64,000 bases of DNA from Phallus indusiatus (taxonomy: Eukaryota; Basidiomycota; Agaricomycetes; Phallales; Phallaceae): NCBI GenBank assembly GCA_027605045.1, contig JAQFWX010000125.1, positions 36,199 through 100,198 of the forward strand, written 5' to 3'. Positions 26,101-35,526 of this stretch are shown here, piece by piece. The position numbers were made by a program, and so were the translations under genes. Numbering within the stretch: the stretch's first letter is position 1; every line of letters begins with the position of its first letter. The notes beneath the pieces are model-generated. The model made no database searches, was not told the DNA's origin, and worked only from the letters and a program-made list of their open reading frames with translations.

Positions 26101-27112
26101 GCACGTCTGGAAGCTCCATGGGCTTCCCATGAAGGTGATCTCCGACAGGGGCCCCCAGTTCGCGTCCCGCTTCACGCAGGAGCTTTCTAGGCTCCTTGGC
26201 ATACGGCTTGCACCCTCTACAGCATATCATCCTCAAACCGATGGTCAGACAGAGCGCGTCAATGCAGAAGTCGAGCAGTATCTTCGACTTTTCACCTCTG
26301 AGCGACAGGACGACTGGGACCAGCTACTGCCCATGGCTGAGTTCGCATACAACAACCATGTGCACTCAGCCACGCGTTCGACACCTTTTGAGCTCGACAC
26401 TGGACGACATCCTCGTATGGGATTCGAACCGCAGGTTGCCGACTCGAAGATCGAATCTGTCAACGAGTTCAAGACGCGTATGGAATCGACGATAGAGGAA
26501 GCCAAGGCCGCTATAGCCAGGTCGAAAGACGAGATGGCCAAGTATTACGATCGGAAACACATCCCGGCACCTGAATACAAGGTTGGCGACAAGGTATACC
26601 TCGATTCGAGCGACATCCGCACCACCAGACCTTCCGCCAAATTGTCGCATCGGTACCTAGGCCCATTTCCGATAGTCAACAAGGTCGGATCCCATGCATA
26701 TAGGCTACGTCTACCACTGTCGATGTCAAGACTCCACCCTGTCTTCCATGTCGGGAAGTTACGTCCAAAGGTCGAAGATACGATCCCGGGTCGTCGTGTT
26801 AAGGCTCCACCACCTCCTGAGGTCAGAGACGACGGTGAACACTACGTCGTGGAACGGATTCTGGACAGTCGTGCCTTCCGGAGACGACTCGAGTATAAGG
26901 TGCGTTGGGAAGGCTATGGTCCCGAGCACGATCAGTGGGAACCCGAGTCGAATATTGCAGCCCCAGATCTCATTAAGGAATTCCACCGCGAACATCCGAG
27001 TGCGCCACGCTCGATAAATGGCCTTCTTTTCCATCGTCGCCCTCGGTTCGATTTTTCTAAGTTACAAGCGTCATTAGTCGAAGCTACAGGCGTCGGGACG
27101 TCGCCTCGTTGA
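22994..27112 (+). CDS. LTR retrotransposon Pol: protease, RT, RNase H, integrase, chromodomain
   Basis: The open frame has 1,372 codons; the first part overlaps gag and is probably not translated from its own start. Approximate residue positions: aspartic protease MLDTGASG near 160; RT with TKLDVRWGYNNVRI and YIDD near 550; RNase H VEADSSDFATGAVLSQ near 697; integrase zinc finger (H-H-C-C, ending CDMCLRTKPS) 915-965; integrase core SVDFIVEL (D), ISDRGPQF (D) and TERVNAEVEQ (E) between about 990 and 1086; chromodomain YVVERILDSR...YKVRWEGYG..DQWEPESNI at 1281-1335. The C-terminal chromodomain usually directs integration to marked chromatin. All catalytic residues are present. The stop overlaps the polypurine tract. 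Confidence 0.96.
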   Translation: MPSRVRHSVSSARRIGRQYRTFVGPERRVGSPGAWRLCSDPRRDCGCNRGRGFSKRRRVIDAPSLPTSNRFDILYIDREQNDIPDSNLTTPAASPDKPKESPPPATRSVSTPCMLSPSQRRALPSEYRLAATAGTQKLEIPVELQSVDTGALLHSKAMLDTGASGMFLDRDFVEKHRLPSVRLAKPIPVFNVDGTPNHAGSITHVVDLVVRFRDHSERTLFAVTSLKYPVLFGLPWFKAHNPVIDYTTGQVEFMRCSPSCRSCAPRWPAGKLSKRAFQQIRRAPLPELDDTETSDPDIPDLVNVETEIEEGDRLFAISMLPDEPDTHRIYATETISQRLAQAHANNSDAPTPKGFRDIVPEMFHDFADIFSKESFDSLPQSKKWDHPIELVPGSEPKSCKIYPLSPNEQAELDAFLEENLASGRIRPSKSPMASPVFFIKKKDGSLRLIQDYRALNAMTIKNRYPLPLISELINKLQGARYFTKLDVRWGYNNVRIKEGDEWKAAFRTNRGLFEPLVMFFGLTNSPATFQTMMNEIFEDMISEGVVAVYIDDILIYTRDREQHDQVTRRVLERLREHKLYLKAEKCEFCRTKIEYLGVVISENTVEMDPAKVSGVRDWPVPKNVTEVQSFLGFANFYRRFIKDFARIANPMFGLTKKDTPFVWSDTCQHAFDTLKSSITSAPILLIPNPANPYRVEADSSDFATGAVLSQLSSEDGKWHPVAFFSKALSPVERNYEIHDKEMLAIIRSLEEWRHFLEGASHPIDIRTDHKNLEYFMSARNLNRRQARWSVYLSRFDFTLQHIPGKSMGKPDGLSRRPDHGSGKDDNRGVTLIRPEMFAINALQTFRLKGEEEDLLRQIRKANREGKVEDSVSKAVATLRALGGRSAHSSEWFEDQDLLYYRGKVYVPNVDELRRKILSRHHDTKLGGHPGRFKTLELVSRTFWWPGISRYVQRYVEACDMCLRTKPSRHAPYGLLRPTEVPSRPWEHISVDFIVELPESNGFDAILSVVDSLTKRVHFVPTFTTLDATGLARLYLQHVWKLHGLPMKVISDRGPQFASRFTQELSRLLGIRLAPSTAYHPQTDGQTERVNAEVEQYLRLFTSERQDDWDQLLPMAEFAYNNHVHSATRSTPFELDTGRHPRMGFEPQVADSKIESVNEFKTRMESTIEEAKAAIARSKDEMAKYYDRKHIPAPEYKVGDKVYLDSSDIRTTRPSAKLSHRYLGPFPIVNKVGSHAYRLRLPLSMSRLHPVFHVGKLRPKVEDTIPGRRVKAPPPPEVRDDGEHYVVERILDSRAFRRRLEYKVRWEGYGPEHDQWEPESNIAAPDLIKEFHREHPSAPRSINGLLFHRRPRFDFSKLQASLVEATGVGTSPR

Positions 27113-27123
27113 AGGGGGGATGG
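27111..27123 (+). promoter_or_regulatory. Polypurine tract
   Basis: GAAGGGGGGATGG ends directly at the first base of the 3' LTR. This is the plus-strand DNA primer site of LTR retrotransposons. The TGA of pol overlaps its first two bases. Confidence 0.85.
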
Positions 27124-27521
27124 TGTCAGGGTACGCTACCGCGTCCCCTCATTTTCCTTATTTATTATCATCGGTATATGTTTATTTCTATTTCATTTAC
27201 ATTTCCCGTCCATTACTTTCACTTTCCGTTTCCTTGTTCTGCCTCCATTTCACTTTCTTTACTCGCGCGCGTCGCGCGCTCGTACTCGGCGTGATGCCCG
27301 TGACATCACGTCGCTTAGGTTCGGTTCGGGCGTCTAGCACTTAGCTGTGTCAGGGCCGCACGCCGCGTTATCGTTTTTCATGTATATAGTCGCTGTCCCT
27401 AGAGTGAGGGTCCCTAAGCTTGTTCTCTTAGGATCCCCTCCCTCTAGGTGAGTAGTATAGTTATCGTCCAATATAGTACTTAGGATCCCCTCCCTCTAGT
27501 GTGAGCTGAGTAGCCCTGACA
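27124..27521 (+). repeat. 3' LTR
   Basis: This 398-bp copy has the same ends as the 5' LTR (TGTCAGGG...CCCTGACA). I found no difference from the 5' copy when reading both through. This implies little time since integration. Confidence 0.95.
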
Positions 27522-27526
27522 GGCTT
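27522..27526. repeat. 5-bp target-site duplication of the LTR element, right copy
   Basis: GGCTT directly follows the 3' LTR and matches 21293-21297. With one copy discounted, LINE ORF2 reads through in one frame. Confidence 0.88.
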
Positions 27527-28414
27527 GAGGTTTTCTCTGAAATCCTCCCAGTTTGTTTTCTTGAAGTTAAGGATTTCGCGATCTTGTGATTTGTCTACAC
27601 TGACAGTCAGCTTGGTGATTATAGGAAAGTGATCAGTTTGAGGAGGTGTTTCATCCTCTATAGCATCGCATAGTACCAAGTTTTGGGCCAGCCCTCTTGT
27701 TGCGAATACATTGTCCGGTCTGGTGCGGTTTCCCGTTGTCCATGATTTCAGAGTAGGTATGTCACGTGGCAGTAGCATCTGTAAATCCAATTCGTCAGTA
27801 ATGTTAATGAGGGTTTGTGCTTTCTCTAGATTCTCCTTTGTAAACAGGTGTGCGTTTCTTAATTCGTCCCATAAAGGGTGATGCCGGTTAAAGTCTCCTA
27901 CCCAAATTATGTGTAGGTTTGTTCCCTGTTTTTGTGCTTCGCGTTTGCTAAGCTCCGCTGCCATTTCCACTGCTGTGGAGTCCTCTATATCACTATATAT
28001 GTTTATGATTAGTAAGTCCCCTATGGCTGCCGTTACCTTTATTGCTACAATATCTGGTGAGTCTACCTGTACCTGCTGCCATGTGTTTAGCTTAGTGTTT
28101 ACTAGGGTTATTGCTCGAGTTCTATCTTCTCCATCTCTATTGTGGTTTGTTGGGTATACTGTGGTCCATGCTCGGGTTGCCCTAGTTCTCTTAAGGTGAT
28201 CTAGGTATGGCTCCTGTATGGCCATTATGTCAGTACTGTTAGGGCTTACCGTGTTTATCATGCTTTGGGTTGCGGTCATTGACTTGTTTAGATTTTGCTG
28301 TCTGATTGTGAGTATCTCCTGTTTGTTTGTATTGCCATTTCTTCTACTCATTGGCTTCTTCATTGTCGTCATCATCATCTCCGCTTTCCTCGTTTGCCTG
28401 TTTTCTGTGTGCAA
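27522..28414 (-). pseudogene. LINE ORF2, N-terminal part: AP-like endonuclease
   Basis: This is the upstream part of ORF2, ended by the LTR element after about 298 codons. It is an exonuclease-endonuclease-phosphatase fold that nicks the target. I see IRQQNLNKS, DIMAIQEPYL (metal-binding Glu), ITLVNTKLNTW, LLIINIYSD, IIWVGDFNRHHPLWD (catalytic Asp/Asn) and TDHFPIITKL (catalytic His). The Met at 28414 lies inside the 3' end of ORF1 (71-bp overlap, different frame), so ORF2 is probably made by reinitiation or frameshift from the ORF1 message. The split from the RT part is the only defect seen. Confidence 0.92.
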
Positions 28415-29978
28415 AATCTTCTAGGGTGGTCTGGGTCAGCACTGTTGTTTTTTGTTTTCTTCTACTTCTCTTTACTGTGTTCCATCCTTCCTCTACTTCT
28501 CCTTCTTCTCTTTCGCTGTCTTCTCTCTCCTCTACCATCTGCCTTTCAGTTTCGCGGTCTTGCTTTGCACTCACCTCAAATATCGGGTCTTTTTCCCACG
28601 TCCATTCCTCACTCGTTGGGTAAAAGCGATATGTGATCTCTTCGTTTTTCTTTATCATCTGTTCAAACTGATTTTGGTAGGTTTCGCATCCTATGTCCCA
28701 TGCTCCATGGCCTTTTTTGTTGCAGTTGGTGCACTGGAATGCTTGTCCTCTTTTGTCGCAGTCTTCCCTTCTGTGTGGTCCGGTGCATTGAGGGCATTTT
28801 GGCGATTCCTGGCTATGTGGGCAATTAGTGGCAATGTGTCCAAACCTTTGACAATGGAAGCACCGAATTGGTCCGTTAATCATCTTGCTTCCTTTTACTC
28901 TTTTCCCTTGTATGATCATACCATCTTTTATCGCCTTGTTTGCAGATTCTGGGCTTTTGAAGCGTGCTATCAAGGTAGCTACTTCTTGGTTGTCTCTTCT
29001 CTGGTGTGTTGGTTTGATCCATGCTGTTGCCGTCAAGTGCCCGTGTTGTATTGTTGATCGTTCCTCAATGGATCGCCTTTCCCACTCACTACTAGTGTCA
29101 TGACTTACCGATACAAAAGTGAGTTTTACTGCGTAGTTCCTTTCTACTAGTTGAGCAGCTGGGCTGAATGACTTGCAGAATTCTCCCTTCTCTTCTCGTA
29201 CGATATCTGCAGCTTCTGTTGAGTTGAGTTCCAGTATCACTCCTCCTCTTTGCAACTTCTTCGCACTTATAATCTTGCATTCTCCTTCTCTTCTAATCTT
29301 TGCTATCCTTATAGCCTCATTTGCTTTCACCACTAGTTGTTCTTCCGTCAGTTTGGATAAGGTATTGGGGTACTCACCTTCTTGATCTATTAGTATCTGT
29401 CTTCTCTTGACGTCTGTCGGTGATCCTCTTGTTGCTACCGTCTTTTTTATTGCCGTGACTGCTGCATATGTTCCCTCCTGTCGTGATGGTGTCAAGTTAG
29501 TGTCTCTCATTTGTTTTACCGTTGTCTCTAGTTCCTCTTTGATCTCTGTTAGTCGGTTTACTGTGGGTGCCAGTTTTCCTTCTATAGCTTCACAGATCAG
29601 CTCCTCTCTTGTGATATCACATGTTTCTTTTAGGAGTATCGCTATTGCTCTTGCCCCCTCTTGCAGGGCTTTGAGATTAGTTGCAGCTGAAAATAGCATC
29701 AGTGCGTAGCTAAGGTTATCTAGGTCTATGCTCATTGTTTCCTCTATATAACCTTGTTCTATCAAATAATTTATCGCTGATTCTCTGTCAACCAGGTTCT
29801 GTTTCGCCTCGAGCAGGGTTTTCCATTTTGGCTTTACAAAAGTATCAACTTGCGTCGCTAATCTTGTCGAGCGTCTACCCGGGCTGTCGTCATCCTTTGT
29901 AGGGATGATTGCTTTTCCTCGTCTCTCCCCTGCTGCAGAGTCTAGCTTTGTTTTTGGTGTCGGTTTTTGGGCCGACAT
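28344..29978 (-). CDS. LINE ORF1, Gag-like RNA-binding protein
   Basis: The 544-residue intact frame is the nucleic-acid-binding protein that coats the LINE RNA. The N-terminal half is helical and charged (EELETTVKQMRDTNL). Near residues 370-420 are clustered zinc knuckles: CFHCQRFGHIATNC, CPQCTGPHRREDC and CTNCNKKGHGAWDIGC. The C-terminus is acidic, with Asp/Glu-rich runs. It starts at ATG 29976-29978, about 105 bases from the 5' end of the element. Confidence 0.93.
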   Translation of the reverse strand: MSAQKPTPKTKLDSAAGERRGKAIIPTKDDDSPGRRSTRLATQVDTFVKPKWKTLLEAKQNLVDRESAINYLIEQGYIEETMSIDLDNLSYALMLFSAATNLKALQEGARAIAILLKETCDITREELICEAIEGKLAPTVNRLTEIKEELETTVKQMRDTNLTPSRQEGTYAAVTAIKKTVATRGSPTDVKRRQILIDQEGEYPNTLSKLTEEQLVVKANEAIRIAKIRREGECKIISAKKLQRGGVILELNSTEAADIVREEKGEFCKSFSPAAQLVERNYAVKLTFVSVSHDTSSEWERRSIEERSTIQHGHLTATAWIKPTHQRRDNQEVATLIARFKSPESANKAIKDGMIIQGKRVKGSKMINGPIRCFHCQRFGHIATNCPHSQESPKCPQCTGPHRREDCDKRGQAFQCTNCNKKGHGAWDIGCETYQNQFEQMIKKNEEITYRFYPTSEEWTWEKDPIFEVSAKQDRETERQMVEEREDSEREEGEVEEGWNTVKRSRRKQKTTVLTQTTLEDFAHRKQANEESGDDDDDNEEANE

Positions 29979-30084
29979 GTGGATGGAAATGATATCTAAT
30001 CAAATTAGTTTGTTTAGATATGAAGAAGAAAGAGATTGGGTGTAGAGAAGTTTGGGGTGATGGTGGTAATAGCGTGAGAAGCTC

Positions 30085-30098
30085 CACCATTGCAGTGT
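30085..30098. repeat. Target-site duplication of the LINE, right copy
   Basis: CACCATTGCAGTGT matches 17991-18004. It marks the 5' end of the LINE at 30084. Confidence 0.85.
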
Positions 30099-30137
30099 TT
30101 TAAATTCTTACTACATTTATTCAACGGTCTTTTGGTT

Positions 30138-33100
30138 ATGGCCGCCTCGACGGAGGGTATAAAAATATCTGGTAATTTTGGAATCTCCCGTTCAAGATTC
30201 CGGTTTATCTCATCCTAAAACGTGACAGATATTCGCTTGATCAATCCCCTATCCTTATCGAAATACAGTCCCAGTCCCAAGTTCCAAATAGTGATCAAGT
30301 GTGGTAGCGAAGAGAGAACAAGTAACAAGAGTGCAATTAGCAAACGCGATCTCTGCGTCACCTGGAACGGCGAGGCTTTTGCGTTGTATGTCAAATGCAA
30401 CAACCTGTTTCGATATACACCTTAACATCACAATGTAGTGCTGATGAACTTACCGACAACAACATTATGCTAACTTTTACAATCTTCCGGGTCCATCAAT
30501 TTACTGGGAACATCGCAATTGGCTCGTGTGAACACCGGGCCATAGACCTACTCAGGATGCAAAACAGCTCTGCTAGTGGTTAGTTCAATGATCGAGAACA
30601 TCGCCGTTAGTTTAGTATTAACATGATTGCAGGTTTATGTGAATCAGACATCGCTGAAAACTGTAAATTGACATTCAAGATTGAGAAATCACCGGACGTG
30701 ATCTCGGGAGTAGTACAACAAGCATGGGCAGCTGCGTCATTGAGAGACCGACCGAATCTGGAAATTTCAGTTGAGTTTGCCAACTTTATCACCTCCGCGG
30801 CGCAGCTATACAATAATAATAAGGATACTTGGTCATCGTTTTTAGAAAAATTTCAGGTTTTTGTAGAGATAGTAGATGGAATTTCCGAGGTAAATTTCGT
30901 TAGCACGCATATCTTTATCCTCCAAATGTTTCTTTAGATAAGCCCCTATGCGAAAGTAGCATGGGGTATTCTGTCTGCCATTCCGAAGGTGAAAAACTCA
31001 TTCTTTTAGTCCTTAACGTGCTGAACTACATGTATTGATTGTGTTTAGACGATTATCGCAAAAAAAAACCGTGATGACAAAATCGAGCAGCTAGGTGGAA
31101 AATTAAAGAGCATTTACGACTACATCATGGATATAGGGAGACTACCTGAGTTAACCACGACCCAGTCTAGAACACTTTCTGCGGTGGTTTGTCAAACGAT
31201 TGAATGCGCGTATTTTATACAAGCGTACAGCACCGAAGGCACAGGTTGTGTATCACCTTCCAATATCTTGTGATTGTGCAAGCGATTCTGATTCAAAAAC
31301 CATAGTTAAAAACGTAATGAAAGGAATCATCGGGAGCGTGGATGGCAAGATTCAAGAATTCAACGACAAATTCGACAGTCTCATGCAAGCTATGAAAGAC
31401 TCAGTTAATCTTGAAACAAGCATTGTGACACTTCGTGTGCATGAGGACGTCGGCGAACTCAGTATGTCGATACAGTCATATACTTATAATCAATCAAACC
31501 TAATAATTCCGGTTTCACAAGCTGGTTTGACCCTACTCAATGATATGCGCTATGGCGGCACTCCCCCGATACCTAAAAAACAATGTCTACCTGGAACGCG
31601 CCAAACATTGATCAATGATATATTGAAATGTATCTACGACGATCAGTCGCCACAGATTCTCGTCGTGAGCGGACAAGCGGGAATAGGGAAATCAACGATA
31701 GCACATACCATCGCCGAAATATTCAAGAAACAAAATCGACTCGGATCTATGTTCTGTTTCGACAAGGGTTCCACAGACAGGCGCAGTTGTCTTTTCAGCA
31801 CTATATCGCGCGACTTAGCAGATGGCGATGCCTTGTGGCGAAAAGAATTAGTCGAGATTATCCGCTTAAACACTGCGATTCGGGAGACTGAGGATCCCGA
31901 AACACAATTTAACGAATCCATCATCAAGCCTTCGAGAAATGTGACTACCATTGGACCGGTAGTTATTGTCGTTGATGCATTAGACGAAAGTGGGGACCGT
32001 AACGAACGCAAAGGAATCATGAACATCCTCCTTAGTAGATGGACTGAGCTTCCAAAGAATTATCATTTAATCGTCACTACTCGCCCTGAACAAGACATTG
32101 AATCTCAATGTCGAAAATCTAACATCCCTTGTAAACGGATGGGTGATGTTGACGCAGAGGAAACACGTCGCGATATTCGAGCCTTTGTGTCCAATCGTCT
32201 GGATTCACTATCGTCAATTCTCGACAGCATAGACGGAAATTGGCGCGATGTACTAACGAAGCATGCTGAAGGTCTTTTCCAATGGGCGCATACAGCTTGC
32301 GAGTTCATCAATCCCACCATCGAACGTTCACAATTCATAAAGAAGAGATGGAATGCATGTGTCTCAAACTCGTCTTCATCGTTATATGGACTATACTGTC
32401 AAGTCATATCAAGCCAGTCGGAAGCCGAAGACGAGGATTTTATCGAAGATTTCAAGATAGTCGTAGGCGCGATTATAACTGCAAGGGAACCCCTGTCCAT
32501 AGATGCACTACAAAATATATTCAACGATATTGAAGATATCAGGTCACTACTCACTCCATTCGGTTCTTTCTTTGTTGGCGTTCATGATTTGTCTACTCCA
32601 GTGCGACCTGTTCACACCTCCTTGTTCGATTTTTTCGTTTCCAAAAAGGATGGCGAAAAATTCAACGAGTACTATATCGACACGTCAAATCAAAGCCGGA
32701 TGACCCTTGGTTGTCTTAAATTGATGAATCGGATGCTCTGCTTCAATATTTGTCAGCTCGAGACATCATACCAGCGCAACTACCAAGTGCCCAATTTCCT
32801 TTCGCGTGTCGAGAAGGCCATTCCGTCGCATCTGTCGTATTCATGTCGATTCTGGATCTTTCATCTCCAATTCTCTTCTGTCAGCGGGGAACTCATTCGT
32901 GAGGTCCGGAGATTGATGGACGATAATCTGTTGTATTATTTCGAGGTGCTTAGTCTGTTAAATGTGGTTCTGCAAGGTTGCGTAGCAATGAAAGAATTAG
33001 CGAATTGGTGTAAAGTGGGTGACTCTTTGCCTATCGCATATGCATAAATGACTGAATCAGGTGTAAGGATGCGGATGATAACCTAGCTGAGGATGCGATG

Positions 33101-35526
33101 GATGCGCAGGTGTTTGGAATTGATTTTCAAAAAGTAATGACATTAAGCACACCGCACCTCTATCTCTCCGCACTTCCATTTACCCCTCGTGATTCATTTG
33201 TATCCCGAAAGTATCTTGAGAGATATCCTGGGCTGATCTCGCTCGATGCTGGTCAACCCGTCGGCTCTTCGCGCAAAATTGTACTCACGCAAGAATCTGC
33301 GAAACAGATTGCCTTTTCCCCGAAAGGCAGATATATGGCGACCAGCACGGAAGACACAATTGATGTATGGAACTACGTAACAGGGGAGAGGATGTTTTGT
33401 TTCAAAGACTGGCGGAGAGTTTATGACATCGTATTTTCCCCCGATGGTGAATTGGTTTACTGTTGCTGTGGGAACGGTGATATCCTGATATGGAATATGA
33501 CGACAAGGGAAATGGTGATGGAGGAATTCAAGGAGGTAGAGGATATTAGTATCAGGTCTTTTGATTGCGCCATCTCTTCGAACGGGTGCTTCGCGGCCTG
33601 GCTTATGAAAAAGCAAGCACTCCTATTTGATCGAAAAAGCCGTCGGATCGTCAAGCGCTTCGATGAGAAGTACCGTTTCTCCATGTTTTCTCCCAACGGA
33701 GAATGGATTGCCCTTTACGGTCGTGAGGTGCACTTATGGAATACTAGAAATCAAACGCAACACTGTGTCATGCCCAGCTATTCTTGGGAAAAACCGGCAC
33801 TCACTGACAGCTATATTGCCTTTCAAAAAAAAAGCGACTACACAATAGAGATCAGGGATGTACGGACAAACACCAAAGTCATCGAAATTCAATACGGAAA
33901 GTACATCACGGGCTTCTGCCTTTCCCCTGATGATCAATATCTTCTTGTTACCTCCCACGACCCCGGCATGTACTCGATTTGGAGTGTATCTACGGGAGAA
34001 TTGATCAGTCAATCCTATGAAGACGAATACATTGAGTGTTTGAGGTTCTCATATGACTCCAAATTAATTGCGTTGCGCTGTGGGATGACACTTCACGTTC
34101 GACAATGGGAGAGATTTATAGAAAAGGATCACCCGCACAGCAATGACCTTGCGGGAGCGCACACAGCTTGGCTGCGGGGTTCGTATCTCATTCTTTCCAT
34201 TTCCAATGAGGCTCGAAAGCACCTCCAAATTTCGGATGTTACGACAACGAATACGATTATCTTTCAAACTCAACTTGGAGACCGCAATGTGGATGTCTAT
34301 GTCTCACCCGATGAGGAAAACGTGCGGGTGGCATATTTCACCAGTCGCGGTCTCTGTCTCTGGAGCGACAAAGAAGGGGAGATCGTCATAGATGGATCGA
34401 TCCGTATAGTCACCGCACTTGCGTGGTTGGGCAAGTATCTTATTTTTGGAGATGACGAAAGCATCAAGATATGGGATCTTTGTACCCGCAAATTGAGTCG
34501 TGGTCCAATAGACTTACCGTACGAACTAAAATCCCTTCTCCCCGTGCGAGGTAGTACTATCCGCTTTGCTGTCATTTATGGCGATAAGGCGGAATTTCGG
34601 GATTGCGAATCGGATGACGGAATAGGGGTAGTATTTTCATTTCACCCCTCCTATCCCTTTGATGCTGTTTCTGCCACCGAGAAACATCTCGTATGCACGT
34701 CAAAGAATGATGTCAATATATACGATCTAACGGGAGCAGGAGTGAGCCCGATTTCATTCTCATATGCCAGCGACACTGAATGGAGGGTATCCCTTGATGG
34801 GAAATATATGGTATGGATTGATATCAACAGAAACATACAAATCTTCGACATGGACACCCAATCCTTGCTCACCGACCTGATAGCGGGACTCTGTGCTCTA
34901 GCGGAACCCGAAGAGTTAGACCGACCAATCGATAATTTTTGGCTCTCCAATGACTCAAAATGTATTATAACAGAGTCCAGTGTAGGGCCCTTAGATATTT
35001 GGGACATACAATCCGGGGTCACCAAATCAGTTTCATACCCGACGCACCCTATGGAGAGCATCGAAACCTTAATTTTGGGCAAAAGGATAATAGTAACTAT
35101 AACCGGTGAACAATGTTGTGTCTGGGACTTGGATACGCTGGGGATAATGTCTGCTCTGTACAACGCTCCTTCGCCCGCCGCTAATCCCGGCATCGAGGGG
35201 TAAGTTTAGAGTCACTTCAAACATTCAATGCGACTCACTCAGTCAGATATACAATTAGAATACCCGCATCCAACAAGTCGGAGATCTTGGACTACGCATT
35301 AATGGCCTGGAAAAAAGCTTCGATTAGGCGCAATTCCACTGTCCAGCCGTATGGATGGTGTTACAGCCCTCGGAATGAGCTTATGTTTTGGGTTCCAGAT
35401 AAGATGAGAAAGCGGTTCTGGCTTCCATGCATGGCACATATGCCATATCAAAACTGTACAAAACTAAATTTCAGAAACTTTGTACATGGTTCTGATTGGA
35501 CAAAATGTAAATCGGGAAACAACTAA
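30138..35526 (+). CDS. NLR-type protein: C2-like, NACHT, WD40-like repeats
   Basis: This is a STAND-class NTPase of the fungal NLR type, thought to sense non-self or stress; the ligand is unknown. ATG at 30138 gives MAASTEGIKIS. Removing an intron (about 30174-30227) joins DIRLINPLSLSKYS and a C2-like domain with WNGEAFAL. A 53-nt intron (gtatgt, branch CTTAAC, tag) is needed near 30388-30440, and its 51-nt counterpart sits in the copy at 61.9 kb. An NTD follows (ISPYAKVAWGILSAIPK, then RDDKIEQLGGKL, ECAYFIQAY). NACHT has Walker A VVSGQAGIGKSTIAH (about 31665), Walker B VVIVVDALDESGDR (about 31960) and LIVTTRPEQD. After an intron at about 33008-33061 come WD40-like repeats (33280-35180). A last exon ends in FVHGSDWTKC, typical of this family. 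About 1,500 residues; no frame damage. The LINE ends 53 bp upstream of the ATG. Confidence 0.9.

Larger units (their letters stand above)
21298..27521 (+). mobile_element. Chromodomain gypsy (Metaviridae) LTR retrotransposon, apparently intact
   Basis: The element is 6,224 bp with two 398-bp LTRs, 5-bp target duplications, a primer-binding site, gag, pol in another frame, and a polypurine tract. Pol order is protease, RT, RNase H, integrase, chromodomain, which defines chromoviruses. I found no stop or frameshift apart from the gag/pol junction, and the two LTRs read the same by eye, so integration is recent. It sits on the strand opposite to the LINE it entered. Confidence 0.96.
18005..30084 (-). 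mobile_element. Tad-like non-LTR retrotransposon (LINE), interrupted by an LTR element
   Basis: The element is about 5.85 kb once the inner LTR retrotransposon and one 5-bp duplication are discounted. On the minus strand it has a short 5' leader, ORF1 (Gag-like, CCHC knuckles), ORF2 (endonuclease, reverse transcriptase, RNase H, CCHC) and a short 3' part ending in an AC-repeat tail. A 14-bp target duplication flanks it, so both ends look complete. The order endonuclease-RT-RNase H matches the fungal Tad1 clade; that clade call is an inference. ORF2 frame is kept across the inner insertion, so the LINE was intact when it was hit. Confidence 0.92.

Noticed and set aside
27120..27344. Small open frames inside the LTRs, repeated in both copies
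   Set aside because: They are non-coding LTR sequence; their repetition only reflects LTR identity.
30150..30173. GGGTATAAAAATAT looked like a TATA box before the first NACHT gene, with a twin at 61.68 kb
   Set aside because: It reads as the codons GIKI in the first coding exon of both paralogues, downstream of a shared ATG and followed by a proper donor.
30395..30583. Apparent frameshift in the C2-like part of the first NACHT gene
   Set aside because: A 53-nt intron with good donor, branch point and acceptor removes it, and the paralogue has a matching site.
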